Below are positions 24,448-37,600 of a stretch of DNA of 64,000 bases, in pieces. Source of the stretch: Streptomyces ruber (GTDB lineage Bacteria > Actinomycetota > Actinomycetes > Streptomycetales > Streptomycetaceae); contig NZ_BMQK01000002.1 of assembly GCF_014648075.1 (NCBI RefSeq), positions 124,001 through 188,000 on the forward strand, written 5' to 3'. The notes under the pieces are model-generated. The model saw nothing but the letters and a program-made list of their open reading frames with translations, had not been told where the DNA came from and did no database searches. Every line of letters begins with the position of its first letter. Positions within the stretch are counted from its first letter, which is position 1. Position numbers and translations under genes: made by a program.

Positions 24448-26133
24448 ATGAGTCATCCACACCCCGAGCTGAAAGCCGCCCCGTCTCTTCCCGAGGAAGG
24501 GCTGCGGGTCATCGCCCTGGGCGGCTTGGGCGAGATCGGCCGTAACATGACCGTCTTCGAGCACGCCGGAAAGCTGCTCGTCGTCGACTGCGGCGTGCTG
24601 TTCCCCGAGGAGACCCAGCCCGGAGTGGATGTGATCCTGCCGGACTTCACCTCGATCCGGGACCGGCTGGACGATGTCGTGGCCGTGGTACTCACCCACG
24701 GCCACGAGGACCACATCGGCGGCGTGCCGTACCTGTTGCGTGAGCGGTCCGACATTCCCCTCATCGGCTCCAAGCTGACGCTGGCGTTCCTGGAAGCCAA
24801 GCTCAAGGAGCACGGCATCCGGCCGCGCACGGTCCGAGTGCGGGAGGGAGACCGGCGCGGTTTCGGGCCGTTCGACTGCGAGTTCGTGGCGGTCAACCAC
24901 TCCATCCCCGACAGCCTCGCGGTCGCGATCCGCACCCGGGCCGGGATGGTGCTGCACACCGGCGACTTCAAGATGGACCAGTTCCCCCTCGACGGCCGCA
25001 TCACCGACCTGCGCGCCTTCGCCCGCCTCGGCGAGGAGGGCGTGGACCTGTTCCTCACCGACTCCACCAACGCCGAAGTGCCCGGCTTCACGACTTCCGA
25101 GCGTGAGCTGAACCTGGCGATCGAGCAGGTGATGCGCACCGCGCCGCGCCGGGTCATCGTCTCCAGCTTCGCCAGCCATGTGCACCGTATCCAGCAGGTC
25201 CTGGACGCCGCCCACCAGAACGGCCGCAAGGTCGCCTTCGTCGGCCGGTCGATGGTCCGCAACATGGGCATCGCCCGTGATCTGGGTTATCTGAAGGTCC
25301 CCTCCGGCCTGGTCGTGAGCACGAAGGAGCTGGAGAAGCTCCCGGACCACAAGGTCACTCTGGTGTGCACCGGCTCTCAGGGCGAACCGATGGCCGCGCT
25401 GTCGCGGATGGCCAACCGCGATCACCAGATCCGCATCGGCGAGGGCGACACCGTCCTGCTCGCCAGCTCCCTCATTCCAGGCAACGAGAACGCCATCTAC
25501 CGGGTGATCAACGGGCTCACCCGGTGGGGCGCCCACGTGGTCCACAAGGGCAACGCCAAGGTGCATGTCTCCGGGCACGCCAGCGCCGGCGAACTCGTCT
25601 ACTGCTACAACATCGTCAAACCGCGCAACGTCATGCCGGTGCACGGCGAATGGCGCCACCTGCGGGCCAACGGCGACCTCGCCATCCGTACCGGTGTCGA
25701 CCCCGACCGGGTCGTCATCGCCGAGGACGGCGTCGTCGTCGACCTGGTCGACGGGCGCGCGTCCATCACCGGCAAGGTCCCCGCCGGCAACGTCTACGTG
25801 GACGGCATGGAAGTCGGCGGCGCCACCGAGGCGTCCCTCAAGGACCGCCTCACCCTCGCTGCCGAAGGCGTGGTCACGGTGGTGGCAATCGTCGACGCGG
25901 ACACCGGCGCCCTCGCCGAAGCCCCCGACTTCCTGGCCCGGGGCTTCGTCCACGACGACGCCACCTTCGAGCCGGTCATCCCCGTCATCGAAAAGACCCT
26001 GGCCACCGCGGCCGAGGAAGGCGTGGGGGACGCGCGCCAACTCGAACAGCTCCTCGCCCGCGCTGTGGCGAACTGGGCGTTCCGCACCCACCGTCGCAAG
26101 CCCCTCATCATCCCCGTCATCATCGACGCCTGA
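24448..26133 (+). CDS. ribonuclease J family protein (metallo-beta-lactamase/beta-CASP)
   Basis: 5'-3' exo/endoribonuclease for RNA processing and decay in the cytosol. The 561-residue protein has the full family layout: metallo-beta-lactamase domain with LTHGHEDHIGG, NHSIPDSLA, HTGDFKMD and DSTNAE; beta-CASP domain with SFASHVHRIQQV and CTGSQGEP; return motif HVSGHASAGEL and PVHGEWRHL; C-terminal domain ending KPLIIPVII. It begins MSHPHPEL like the housekeeping streptomycete RNase J but diverges clearly later (for example AADEGV-type tail), so I read it as a second paralogue carried by the accessory segment. TACCGT six bases before ATG implies a leaderless mRNA. Confidence 0.9.
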   Translation: MSHPHPELKAAPSLPEEGLRVIALGGLGEIGRNMTVFEHAGKLLVVDCGVLFPEETQPGVDVILPDFTSIRDRLDDVVAVVLTHGHEDHIGGVPYLLRERSDIPLIGSKLTLAFLEAKLKEHGIRPRTVRVREGDRRGFGPFDCEFVAVNHSIPDSLAVAIRTRAGMVLHTGDFKMDQFPLDGRITDLRAFARLGEEGVDLFLTDSTNAEVPGFTTSERELNLAIEQVMRTAPRRVIVSSFASHVHRIQQVLDAAHQNGRKVAFVGRSMVRNMGIARDLGYLKVPSGLVVSTKELEKLPDHKVTLVCTGSQGEPMAALSRMANRDHQIRIGEGDTVLLASSLIPGNENAIYRVINGLTRWGAHVVHKGNAKVHVSGHASAGELVYCYNIVKPRNVMPVHGEWRHLRANGDLAIRTGVDPDRVVIAEDGVVVDLVDGRASITGKVPAGNVYVDGMEVGGATEASLKDRLTLAAEGVVTVVAIVDADTGALAEAPDFLARGFVHDDATFEPVIPVIEKTLATAAEEGVGDARQLEQLLARAVANWAFRTHRRKPLIIPVIIDA

Positions 26134-26517
26134 GCCACACCCGGGCAGGCGTCCGGGGCCGGACGCCGATGTGCACGAGGTGAAACTCGGCGACGAGTCG
26201 GTCCTGATGTCCAGCCTCATCACCGGCCCACCGGGTCGGCCCGTACGAATCGCGCCCGGGTTTCGTCCGGACGCGTCCGGGGCGGCCCGGTGGCGAGCGC
26301 TGCGCCGGGCATCCCGCAGCTGGCCTGCCGCCCGAGCAGCAACATGACGGCCACGGGGATTCAGTGGCGCGGACAGCCCGGTGTACCGGCCCAAGGAGGA
26401 GAGAAAGTCCGGCTAGACATGACGCTCATTTGACGCTCCGGCCGCCTCACAGCCCGTGCCCAAGGCAGGAAAGCCCCATGTGACCTGCAGGTTCCCCCGT
26501 CCGCACACCTTGTGACG
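26134..26517. other. gene-free right arm of the accessory segment
   Basis: No gene is supported. A short frame (DADVHEVKLGDESVLMSSL, about 26,163-26,219) may be debris. The stretch ends at the right direct repeat. Confidence 0.4.
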
Positions 26518-26585
26518 TGTTTCCTATGACGCATCACGTGGAGTGCGTGGCGATCCTGGAGCCGGCCGCCAAAACGCTCTGACCT
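26518..26585 (+). repeat. right direct repeat: second copy of the methyltransferase 3' end (att-like)
   Basis: From TGTTTCCTATGACGCATCA to the base after TGA it matches 12,469-12,536 at 59 of 68 positions. In the methyltransferase frame it reads FPMTHHVECVAILEPAAKTL then stop; of nine differences seven are silent and two fall in one codon (Gly to Thr). So this is the end of a homologous gene, not a chance match. Its G/C-ending codons look more native than the left copy. Confidence 0.8.
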
Positions 26586-26877
26586 GCCGGTCGGATGCGG
26601 TGGAACCGGCTTGCCTCCGGGGCTGCTCCCGCGCTGCTCCGGTTGTTCCCTTCGGCGGTGTGTAGTGCGTTGTTCCACGCATGGGTCCGCGAAACGTTTC
26701 GGCTCCGATAGCGACACATGCGAGAGGTATTGACGTCGTTCATCGGCTCCCTATCATTCAGGATGCTCGACACTTCGACCTTTGTTCGTAATCTCGAACG
26801 TGTCGCAGTCGCTCCATCGCACAGCAGGGCACCTCAGGGTCACGCCCCCGAACGCCGAGCCGCAAGGAGCCTGCCGT
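26586..26877 (+). promoter_or_regulatory. GH43 upstream region with palindromic operators
   Basis: CGAAACGTTTCG (26,690-26,701) is a perfect 12-bp palindrome with the central CG of LacI-family operators. A second inverted repeat, GTTCG-N6-CGAAC (about 26,785-26,800), is nested in a larger CGACAC/GTGTCG symmetry. Both precede a secreted arabinan/xylan enzyme, where sugar-responsive repression would be expected; the regulator is not identified. The ribosome site AAGGAG lies at 26,864-26,869. Confidence 0.45.
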
Positions 26878-30307
<3,430 letters not shown>

Positions 30308-30416
30308 CCCCCGATCGGACGGTGACCGTGATGTGGTGCGGTCCGCGGGCGTGTGAGCGAGCGGTTCACGGCGTGGGCGACTCCACCCGCTGACCGGCAC
30401 TCACCGCCTCCGCCCG

Positions 30417-30451
30417 AGGAACCCCCGGCCGTGCGGCGGCCGGGGGTTCCT
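30417..30451 (+). terminator. terminator after the GH62 gene
   Basis: AGGAACCCCCGGCCG (30,417-30,431), a short loop, then CGGCCGGGGGTTCCT ending at 30,451: a perfect 15-bp stem about 110 bases past the stop codon. Confidence 0.85.
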
Positions 30452-31207
30452 CCCGCTTCCGGTGCCGTCGTCGCCGCGGCTCAGCCCCTGGGACGTGCGG
30501 CCCGGCACCGACCGTTCCGCTCTCTGCCAGATCCACCTCGCCGGTCCCGGCACCGACGCCGCCGAGGCCCTCGGTGCTGAGGGGCGACGAGAGCCGGCCA
30601 GGCGACCCTCGGCGGCTCGGGCATCAACATCCGGGACCGGTCATCGAGATCCAGGGCCGGTCATCGAGATCCAGGGCCGGTCGTCGAGGCTGACCCTCAG
30701 CTACCGCACGACGCGCGGGATACCGGAGTCGGCGATCCGGCTGTTGGACGGTACGCATCATGACGATCCGGACGGCGACCGCGACGACCTGACGGGTTGT
30801 CGGTCAGTGCCGCACGCACGGGCCGCGACCGCACTGCGGCGCGCGGTGCAGGGGTGGCGTGACGTCGCACGCGAGTCCGTTGCGATGTGTCCCTCGTCCC
30901 GTCGCGGCCCGTCCGCGGTGATCGGCACGGACACGATGCCTCGTTCGGCGTGCCGAGCCATCACCCCGACGGCCATGTCGTTGGCCGGGACGCGTCCCGC
31001 GCGCCTCCGGGGGCGCGCGCCTGGAGGCACAGTGACCGAATTCGTCGTCAGCGGGAACTGGAATAGGCCCGGGCCCTGCTCTTCAGCTCTTCGTCCCCGC
31101 CCCCCGCGCCCGGGACGCTCTCACCCTCACCCTCACCCTCACCTGGCACGGCGAGTCGAGCCGTTTCCCGAGTGCGCTGGGGGTGACGGGTACGCGCCCG
31201 TGAAGGA
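30452..31207. other. gene-poor stretch with small repeats and possible LacI-type debris
   Basis: No intact gene. On the minus strand at about 30,900-30,985 the reading VPANDMAVGVMARHAERGI resembles the conserved NDxxA region of LacI-family sugar repressors and could be the wreck of the local regulator. Between 30,637 and 30,688 a 20-bp unit (ccggtcatcgagatccaggg) is repeated about 2.5 times. At 31,120-31,143 CTCACC is repeated four times. Confidence 0.4.
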
Positions 31208-31236
31208 GCGGCCGGTCGCGCGGGGCGACCGGCCGC
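31208..31236 (-). terminator. terminator of the DNRLRE/FG-GAP gene
   Basis: GCGGCCGGTCGC, loop of about five bases, GCGACCGGCCGC: a perfect stem 25 bases beyond the stop codon of the minus-strand gene. The same hairpin follows the shortened paralogue at 47,762-47,790. Confidence 0.85.
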
Positions 31237-31260
31237 TTCGATGGTGCGTGGGATGTGAGA

Positions 31261-34200
31261 TCAGGAGATCAGTTTGATCGCCTGCCAGCCGCTGGTGCCG
31301 GCCACTGTCGGTGGGCCGACCAGGCCGGTGCGTCGGCCCGGGACGAACTCAAGGCCCGCTGTCGTGTTCGACGTCGTGGTCCACAGGTCCGGGACGCCGT
31401 CGCCGTCGCTGTCGCCGGAGGCGGTGAACAGCGGGCGGGCGGTGGTGGTCCAGCCGGTGGCGTACGACGTGCGGCTGGAGCCCGCGCCCAGGGAGGCCGG
31501 GTCGGTGCCGCCGTCGGGGACGCCGTCGCCGTCCGCGTCGCCCGCGCTCTTGCCGCGGTAGACCCAGAGCTGGCCGGTGGAGGTGTTGCGGGCGATCAGG
31601 TCGGTGAAGCCGTCGCCGTCCACGTCGCCCGGAGAGGCGAGCTGCATGACGCCCCAGCCCGAGGTGCCGATCAGGTAGCCGGAGTCGACGGTTCCGTAGG
31701 CGTAGCCAGGCAGGAACCACAGCTGGTCGCCGACGACCGCGACGAAGTCGGGGTAGGACGACTCGCTGTCCGGGGTGATGTCGCCCACCGAGACGATCTG
31801 CTTGATCGTCGACGGGTCGAACGTCGCCTCGGTCTCCGGGTCCGGGAAGAAGTACACCTCCTGCTTGGTGTCCTCGGTGAACTCGCCGAGCCCGTTGTTC
31901 GGGTAGAGCCACAGCTTGCCGTCGGGGCGGCGGGCCACCAGGTCCTCGTAGAAGTCGCTGGTCCAGTCGCCGCGGTGGGTCAGCAGCGAGCCGTCCCAGC
32001 CACCGCCGGAGGACAGCGGGAGCATCGTGGCGACCTGACCGCCGCCCGTACCGCCGTACAGCCGCAGGTTGTTGCTGCCGTCGACGGCGAAGAAGTCCGG
32101 ATTGCCGTCGCCGTTGACGTCACCCGGCTTGTCGGGGACGCCGGGGCTCTTGACGTAGAAGCGGTACGGGTAGATCGGGCCGGGATTGCCCCCGGCGTCG
32201 ACCATGCGCACGTACAAGGTGTGCGGTCCCGGGGTGAGCGGGGTGATCCGTGCCGTCGCCGGGCCGCCCTTCGCGGCAGGCTTGGCCTCCGTGCTCGGCG
32301 GGGTGCGGTCCAGGCCGTACAGGTACTTGGTGGCGTCCGCCACGCCGTTGGCGCCGAACTCGAACACCCCCTCCGTGCGGGCCAGGGCGCCCTCGACCGG
32401 CTCCATGTCGGCCGTGGTCTCCGGGAACAGGTCGTCCTGGGAATCGACGGTCGGCATCACGGTCGGGGCGTTCGGGTCGAAGCCGAAGCGGCAGCCCGGC
32501 GCGCCCTTCGTCGGGGTCCAGTCGGAGGCGAAGGACGCGTCGGAGGGATCCTCCGCCTGCGCCTTCCAGGAGAACTGCCCCTTGCTGGCGCCGATATGGT
32601 CCTGCAGCGTCTTCTTGGGCACCGTCACACGCGCCTGGGCGCCTTTGGAATTGCCGGTGGTGACGGTGACCGTGACGCGCTTGTCGAAGATGATGCCGGG
32701 CGAGACGTCGTGCTTGCCGGTGGCCCACAGGTGGAACTGGACGTTGACCTTGCCGCCGTCCTGGTCCCACACCTGCGCCGTCAGCGTCACGTCGGTGTTG
32801 CCCAGCGTGACGTACGACGAGCCGTTGCCGCACTCGGTGCTGCTCACCCTGGTGCTGGGGATGGTGTCCAGCGCCCACGGGTTCTTCGGCGGACGGTTGA
32901 ACTCCACGATCAGCTTGGCGTCCGGCTTGAACTTCTTCCAGCTGTAGGTGTCCTTGTCGTCCTCCGCCTTCTGCGGGGCGCGCAGACCGAAGGTCACGTT
33001 CGACCACTTGTTGGCGGCGGCCTTGACCGCCGCGTCCGTGGCGTCGAAGTCGACGGCCTTGTCCGGGCAGCCGACGTTCTCGTTGCCGTGCGCGTAGTCA
33101 CGGCTGTCCTGCCGGGTCGCCCAGGAGGGCTGATTGCTCCACGTCGTCTTGGACGAGATGCCGCCGGTCAGCCACAGCTCCACCGGCTTGGCCGTGCAGG
33201 ACCACGAGTGGGTCTCGGTGATCTGGAACTGGGCGTCCTCCACCTTCACGCCGGCGAGGAACTTCGAACCCACCCGGAAGAAGGAGCGAGCGGTGCCGCC
33301 GCTCGACGACTCGTAGCCGACACGGGCCTCGCTGGTGGTCCCGCCGTCCCAGCCCGTGCCGTTCCAGTAGCTGTCCGTCGGGTGCGGTTTGTAGGCGATC
33401 GTCCACGCCTCGCGCGTGCCGGTCATCCGTGGGTCGATGTAGACCGGGAACTCGGTGTCCGGCGCGCGCAGCAGCTCCTGGTCCGGAGTGAGCACGATCC
33501 GGCCGCCGGTGACCTCGACGTCGACCTTGCTGCTCTTGGTGCCGGGGGTGAGCGGGGACGGCTCGGACTCGGCCGCCGGGGCCTGTGGCGTGGTGTCGGC
33601 CGCGGTGCGTGCCGCCTTCGACGCGGGCGTGGGGGCCTGCTCCTCCTCGCGGGAGGAGTCCCACATCCGGGCCGTGGAGGTGGCGAACACCGTCTGGCCG
33701 GCCGCGTTCGCCGCGCGGAGGGTGCCCGTCTCGGCGTCCTGCTGCACGTCGAGGCCCTCGGTGCGCAGGCCGAAACCGACCTGTTTCAGTTCCGGACGGT
33801 CCGCCGCCTCGGGCGTCTTGACGATCAGCGCCTGGCTGAAACCGTCCACGCTGGCCCGCACCGCCAGGTCCACGCCCGGGAAGACCTCGGGATAGGTCGC
33901 GGTGACGCCGTCGAGCACCGGTTCGGGCAGCGGCGCCGGCCAGGTCAGGGCGAGTTCGCCGCCCCGGTCGGCGAGGGTCACCAGCTCGGTGTCGCCCCCG
34001 GCGGAGAAGGTGACGTCACCGGGCACGGCCGTGGGCCGGATCCGGCCGGCCGCCTCGGTGAGCGTGGTGTCCACCGGCAGCCAGCGGCCCTCCCGCTTCA
34101 CCCGGACCGGCTGGGTGTGCTGGGTTGTGCGCAGGTTGCCGTTGGGCAGGGCGTGGGTCTCGCTGGTCTCGGAGCGGGCGGAGACGATCTCCACGGGGTC

Positions 34201-34422
34201 GCCGGTCTCAGCGGCCTGCCGCAGCGCGCGCTCCTCGTCGTTGCGGGGTGCCGTCGTGGAGTCGGTGTCCGCCGCGTTGGTGTCCGTCGCAGTGGTGTCC
34301 GCCGCCGCGGCGAAGTCGCTGGTCAGCGGAGTCAGACCCAGTGTGCCACCGGTGAGCACCGCGACGAGCGTAATTCCGCCCCATCGCCTGGAAAGGTGGC
34401 GTCTTCGGGATTGTTCTGGCAT
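31261..34422 (-). CDS. secreted DNRLRE / FG-GAP repeat protein, divergent partner of the Rhs gene
   Basis: A large exported protein of 1,053 residues, probably cell-surface or extracellular. Order: signal peptide (1-45, WGGITLVAVLTGGTLGLTPL); variable region; DNRLRE beta-sandwich (about 325-515, YIDPRMTGTREAWTIAYKP through LIVEFNRPPKNPW); Ig-like region; and C-terminal FG-GAP/VCBS repeats (about 730-1053) with Ca-binding loops DVNGDGNPD, DVDGDGFTD, DADGDGVPD and DSDGDGVPD. ATG 34,422 fits the signal peptide; the frame is open further up. DNRLRE proteins often neighbour YD-repeat genes in streptomycetes (family knowledge). Its role in toxin delivery or presentation is inference. A shortened paralogue lies at 47,814-49,181. 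Confidence 0.85.
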   Translation of the reverse strand: MPEQSRRRHLSRRWGGITLVAVLTGGTLGLTPLTSDFAAAADTTATDTNAADTDSTTAPRNDEERALRQAAETGDPVEIVSARSETSETHALPNGNLRTTQHTQPVRVKREGRWLPVDTTLTEAAGRIRPTAVPGDVTFSAGGDTELVTLADRGGELALTWPAPLPEPVLDGVTATYPEVFPGVDLAVRASVDGFSQALIVKTPEAADRPELKQVGFGLRTEGLDVQQDAETGTLRAANAAGQTVFATSTARMWDSSREEEQAPTPASKAARTAADTTPQAPAAESEPSPLTPGTKSSKVDVEVTGGRIVLTPDQELLRAPDTEFPVYIDPRMTGTREAWTIAYKPHPTDSYWNGTGWDGGTTSEARVGYESSSGGTARSFFRVGSKFLAGVKVEDAQFQITETHSWSCTAKPVELWLTGGISSKTTWSNQPSWATRQDSRDYAHGNENVGCPDKAVDFDATDAAVKAAANKWSNVTFGLRAPQKAEDDKDTYSWKKFKPDAKLIVEFNRPPKNPWALDTIPSTRVSSTECGNGSSYVTLGNTDVTLTAQVWDQDGGKVNVQFHLWATGKHDVSPGIIFDKRVTVTVTTGNSKGAQARVTVPKKTLQDHIGASKGQFSWKAQAEDPSDASFASDWTPTKGAPGCRFGFDPNAPTVMPTVDSQDDLFPETTADMEPVEGALARTEGVFEFGANGVADATKYLYGLDRTPPSTEAKPAAKGGPATARITPLTPGPHTLYVRMVDAGGNPGPIYPYRFYVKSPGVPDKPGDVNGDGNPDFFAVDGSNNLRLYGGTGGGQVATMLPLSSGGGWDGSLLTHRGDWTSDFYEDLVARRPDGKLWLYPNNGLGEFTEDTKQEVYFFPDPETEATFDPSTIKQIVSVGDITPDSESSYPDFVAVVGDQLWFLPGYAYGTVDSGYLIGTSGWGVMQLASPGDVDGDGFTDLIARNTSTGQLWVYRGKSAGDADGDGVPDGGTDPASLGAGSSRTSYATGWTTTARPLFTASGDSDGDGVPDLWTTTSNTTAGLEFVPGRRTGLVGPPTVAGTSGWQAIKLIS

Positions 34423-34670
34423 GGGCGAATCCCCCCGGAATCGTTGCCGTGCTTGCCTGCTTCGCGAACTCCGCCCGGAGTTCGCCGCAGCCCCTGGGTG
34501 CGGGCCGCAGCGCCGAACAGTACACGCCAAGTGGGCATTTCTTTGCCGATTGCTGACCTGAGTGGGGATGGTCGCATTGCCGTCCCATTGCTTGTCAGGT
34601 CGATCTTCACCGTTTACTGTGCGTCCGTTCACCGCTCGATCACACAGGGTGAGTTAGGGGGGGTCCGGTA
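34423..34670. promoter_or_regulatory. divergent promoter region of the FG-GAP and Rhs genes
   Basis: Toward the Rhs gene, TTGTCA (34,592-34,597), a 17-base spacer and TACTGT (34,615-34,620) make a strong vegetative-type promoter. Toward the FG-GAP gene, a minus-strand TACTGT lies within the block gaacagtacacg (about 34,522-34,533). The block next to the FG-GAP start is conserved upstream of the paralogue at 49,182. There, TTGTCAGGTCG (49,341) is kept but its -10 box is gone. Confidence 0.65.
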
Positions 34671-37600
34671 GTGGACCAGCTGATAAGACAGCTGCGCTAC
34701 CTCGGTCACTGGCATAGATCCGTGTCCCTTTTTGTGGGACTCGTTCTTTTCTTCGGGCTGGTGCCCGATGATGCCAATGCCGCGGACGGCAGTTCCCGAC
34801 GTGGGGACGTGCAGCGCGAGAAGTCGGTCCCGGGCAGGGATTTCGACAAGAAGAGCCCGCCAGCGCGCGATGACGCCAAGGGCGCATTTCAGCCATCGGC
34901 CGGAAAGATTCCGGCCGATTCTTTTACGACTCTGGTCACCGGCCGGGACAGCAAGCTGCCCGAGCGGGCACCGCTGACCGGTGACGCCGGCCTCGGCTCG
35001 GCAGCGGCACGGACCGCCGTGCAGGACCGCATGGTGAAGGTCCGCCAGGCCCAGCCTGCGGCCGAGGGTTCCGGCAAGGGCGTGCGCACCCGTGGCGCGG
35101 CGCCGAAGCGCGCCACCGCCGACGCCGGTACGGCCGTCGACATCCAGGTCAAGGACCAGGCCACGGCCCGTAGGTCGGGCGTGAACGGGCTGGTGTTCAC
35201 CGCGGCGCCCACCGCCGGCGGTCTGGCCCCGTCCGCCTCCGGCTCGGTGGAACTGGAACTGGACTACGCGTCCATCAAGGACACCTACGGCGGTGACTGG
35301 GGCTCCCGGCTCCGCCTGTACCGCCTCCCGGCCTGTGCGCTGACCACGCCCGAGCGGGAGGAGTGCCGTACCCGTACCGAGCTGCCCGGCGCCAACGACG
35401 CGGCCGCGCAGAAGGTCACCGGCACCGCCGACCTGGCCGCCGCGCCCACCGTGTTCGCCGCCACGGCGGCGGCCTCCGGACCCGGCGGCAGCCACGAGGC
35501 GACCTCGCTGTCGCCGTCCGGCTCCTGGATGGCCGGTTCGTCCTCCGGCGGCTTCGCCTGGACGTACCCGATCGAGGCGCCCGAGGTTCCCGGCGGCCCG
35601 CAGCCCGAGGTCGAACTGTCCTACTCCTCGCAGGCCGTGGACGGCCGTACCGCCTCCACCAACGCGCAGTCCTCCTGGATCGCCGAGGGCTGGGACTACG
35701 AGCCCGGCTTCATCGAGCGGAAGTACCGTTCCTGCTCGGACGACAAGGGCGAGGTCGACGGCAAGAAGCCGAACAACACCGGCGACAGCGGCGACCTGTG
35801 CTGGGGCTCCGACCACGTCGTGATGTCGCTGGGCGGCAACACCACCGAGCTCGTCAAGAAGGACGGCACCGACGAGTGGCGTCCCGCCGACGACGACGGC
35901 TCCCGCCTGGAGCGGAAGACCGGCGCCGCCAACGGCTCCAAGGACGGCGAGCACTGGGTCCTGACCACCACCGACGGCACGAAGTACCACTTCGGCCTGA
36001 ACAAGCTGCCCGGCGCCCCGGACGGCACGGTCACCAACTCGGCACTCACCGTGCCGGTGTTCGGCAACCACCCCGGCGAGCCCTGCCACGCCACGGCGTT
36101 CATGGACTCGGACTGCAAGCAGGTCTACCGCTGGAACCTGGACTACGTCGTCGACCCGCTCGGCGACGCCATGACCCTGTGGTGGAACAAGTACACGAAC
36201 CACTACGGCCAGAACATGAAGGCCGACCAGCAGGCGTCGTACGACCGCAACGCCCAGCTGTCCCGCATCGACTACGGCCTGCGCTCCGACAAGCTGTTCG
36301 GGACCCTGCCCGCCGGCCGGGTCGACTTCAAGCTGGCCGAGCGCTGCATCAAGACCGCGTCGTTCGACTGCGCCGAGTCCAAGCGGACCACCGCCAACGC
36401 CAAGCACTGGCCGGACACCCCGCTGGACCAGGAGTGCGTCGCCGACGCCAAGTGCACCGACAAGTTCTCCCCGACGTTCTGGTCGACCAAGCGGCTGACG
36501 AACATCGTCACCAGTGTGCTCTCCGGCACCGCGCTGAAGACGGTCGACTCCTGGACGCTGGAGCAGACCTTCCCGGACACCGGTGACGGCACCTCGCCGG
36601 CGCTGTGGCTGGAGTCCATCACCCGCACCGGACACGGCGCAGGCGGCACCGCGGCGATGCCGAAGGTGTCCTTCTCCAGTCTCCAGATGGACAACCGGGT
36701 CGACGGCGTCGAGGGTCTGCCGCCGTTCTCCCGGCACCGTATCCACGCCATCGACACCGAGACCGGCGGCCGGATCGCCATCACCTACTCGGACCGTGAC
36801 TGCCGGGCCCTGTCGCCGCGTCGGATGCCGGCGTCCCCCGAGTCCAACACGCTGCGCTGCTTCCCGCAGTACTGGACGCCCAAGGGCGCCCTCAACCCGG
36901 TGCAGGACTGGTTCCACAAGTACGTCGTCACCGAGGTCCGTGAGGAGGACCTGGTCACCGACAGCCCCGCCAAGGTGACCTCGTACGAGTTCCTCGGCAA
37001 CCCCGGGTGGGCCTACGACGACAGCGAGTTCACCGAGAACAAGCACCGCACCTGGTCGCAGTTCCGCGGCTACGAGCGGGTCCGGACCCGCCTGGGCGGC
37101 GGCGACGACGTCAAGCAGCTCACCGAGCACCGCTACTTCCGCGGCCTGCACGGCGACAAGCTGCCCTCCGGCACCCGGTCGTCCACCGTCACCACCACCG
37201 ACGGCGCGGACTACTCCGACCTGCCGCAGTACCAGGGCCAGCTGCTGGAGCAGATCACCTACGCCTCCGACGGCGGACCGGTCGACTCCGCGACCGTCAC
37301 CACCCCGTGGGCGGTGAAGACGGCCACCCGCACCCGTGCCGGGACCACGCCGCTCGAGGCGTGGATGACCCGCCCGGAGACCGTCCGCACCCGCGAACAC
37401 GTCAAGGGCGACACCTGGCGCACGTCCACCGAGACCACCAAGTACGACAGCTACGGCCTGCCGTACCAGGTCCAGGACACCTCGCCCGGCGGCAAGGTCC
37501 GCTGCTCCACGGTCGAGTACGCCCGCAACACCTCGGCGTACCTGATCGAGCTGGAGTCGCGGGAGAGGACCACGCTCGGCGCCTGCGGCAGCACCGGCGG

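Larger units (their letters stand above)
12537..26517. mobile_element. accessory genomic segment (about 14 kb) between direct repeats of a gene 3' end
   Basis: The interval lies exactly between two 68-bp diverged copies of the methyltransferase 3' end, the pattern left by integration into a gene's 3' end. It is full of wrecks (IS5 and IS481 transposase pieces, truncated creatininase, hydrolase and hemolysin III) alongside intact genes. No integrase, excisionase or replication gene is visible, so if it is an element it is defective or moved by outside help. Against a simple recent insertion: the csp/helicase/CBS/SCO5918-like block is, from memory, found in the same wider neighbourhood in other streptomycetes. 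Confidence 0.5.

Noticed and set aside
31255..34671. An 1,138-codon plus-strand frame opposite the DNRLRE/FG-GAP gene
   Set aside because: Shadow of the minus-strand gene; no domain, and the minus strand has a signal peptide, DNRLRE and FG-GAP repeats.
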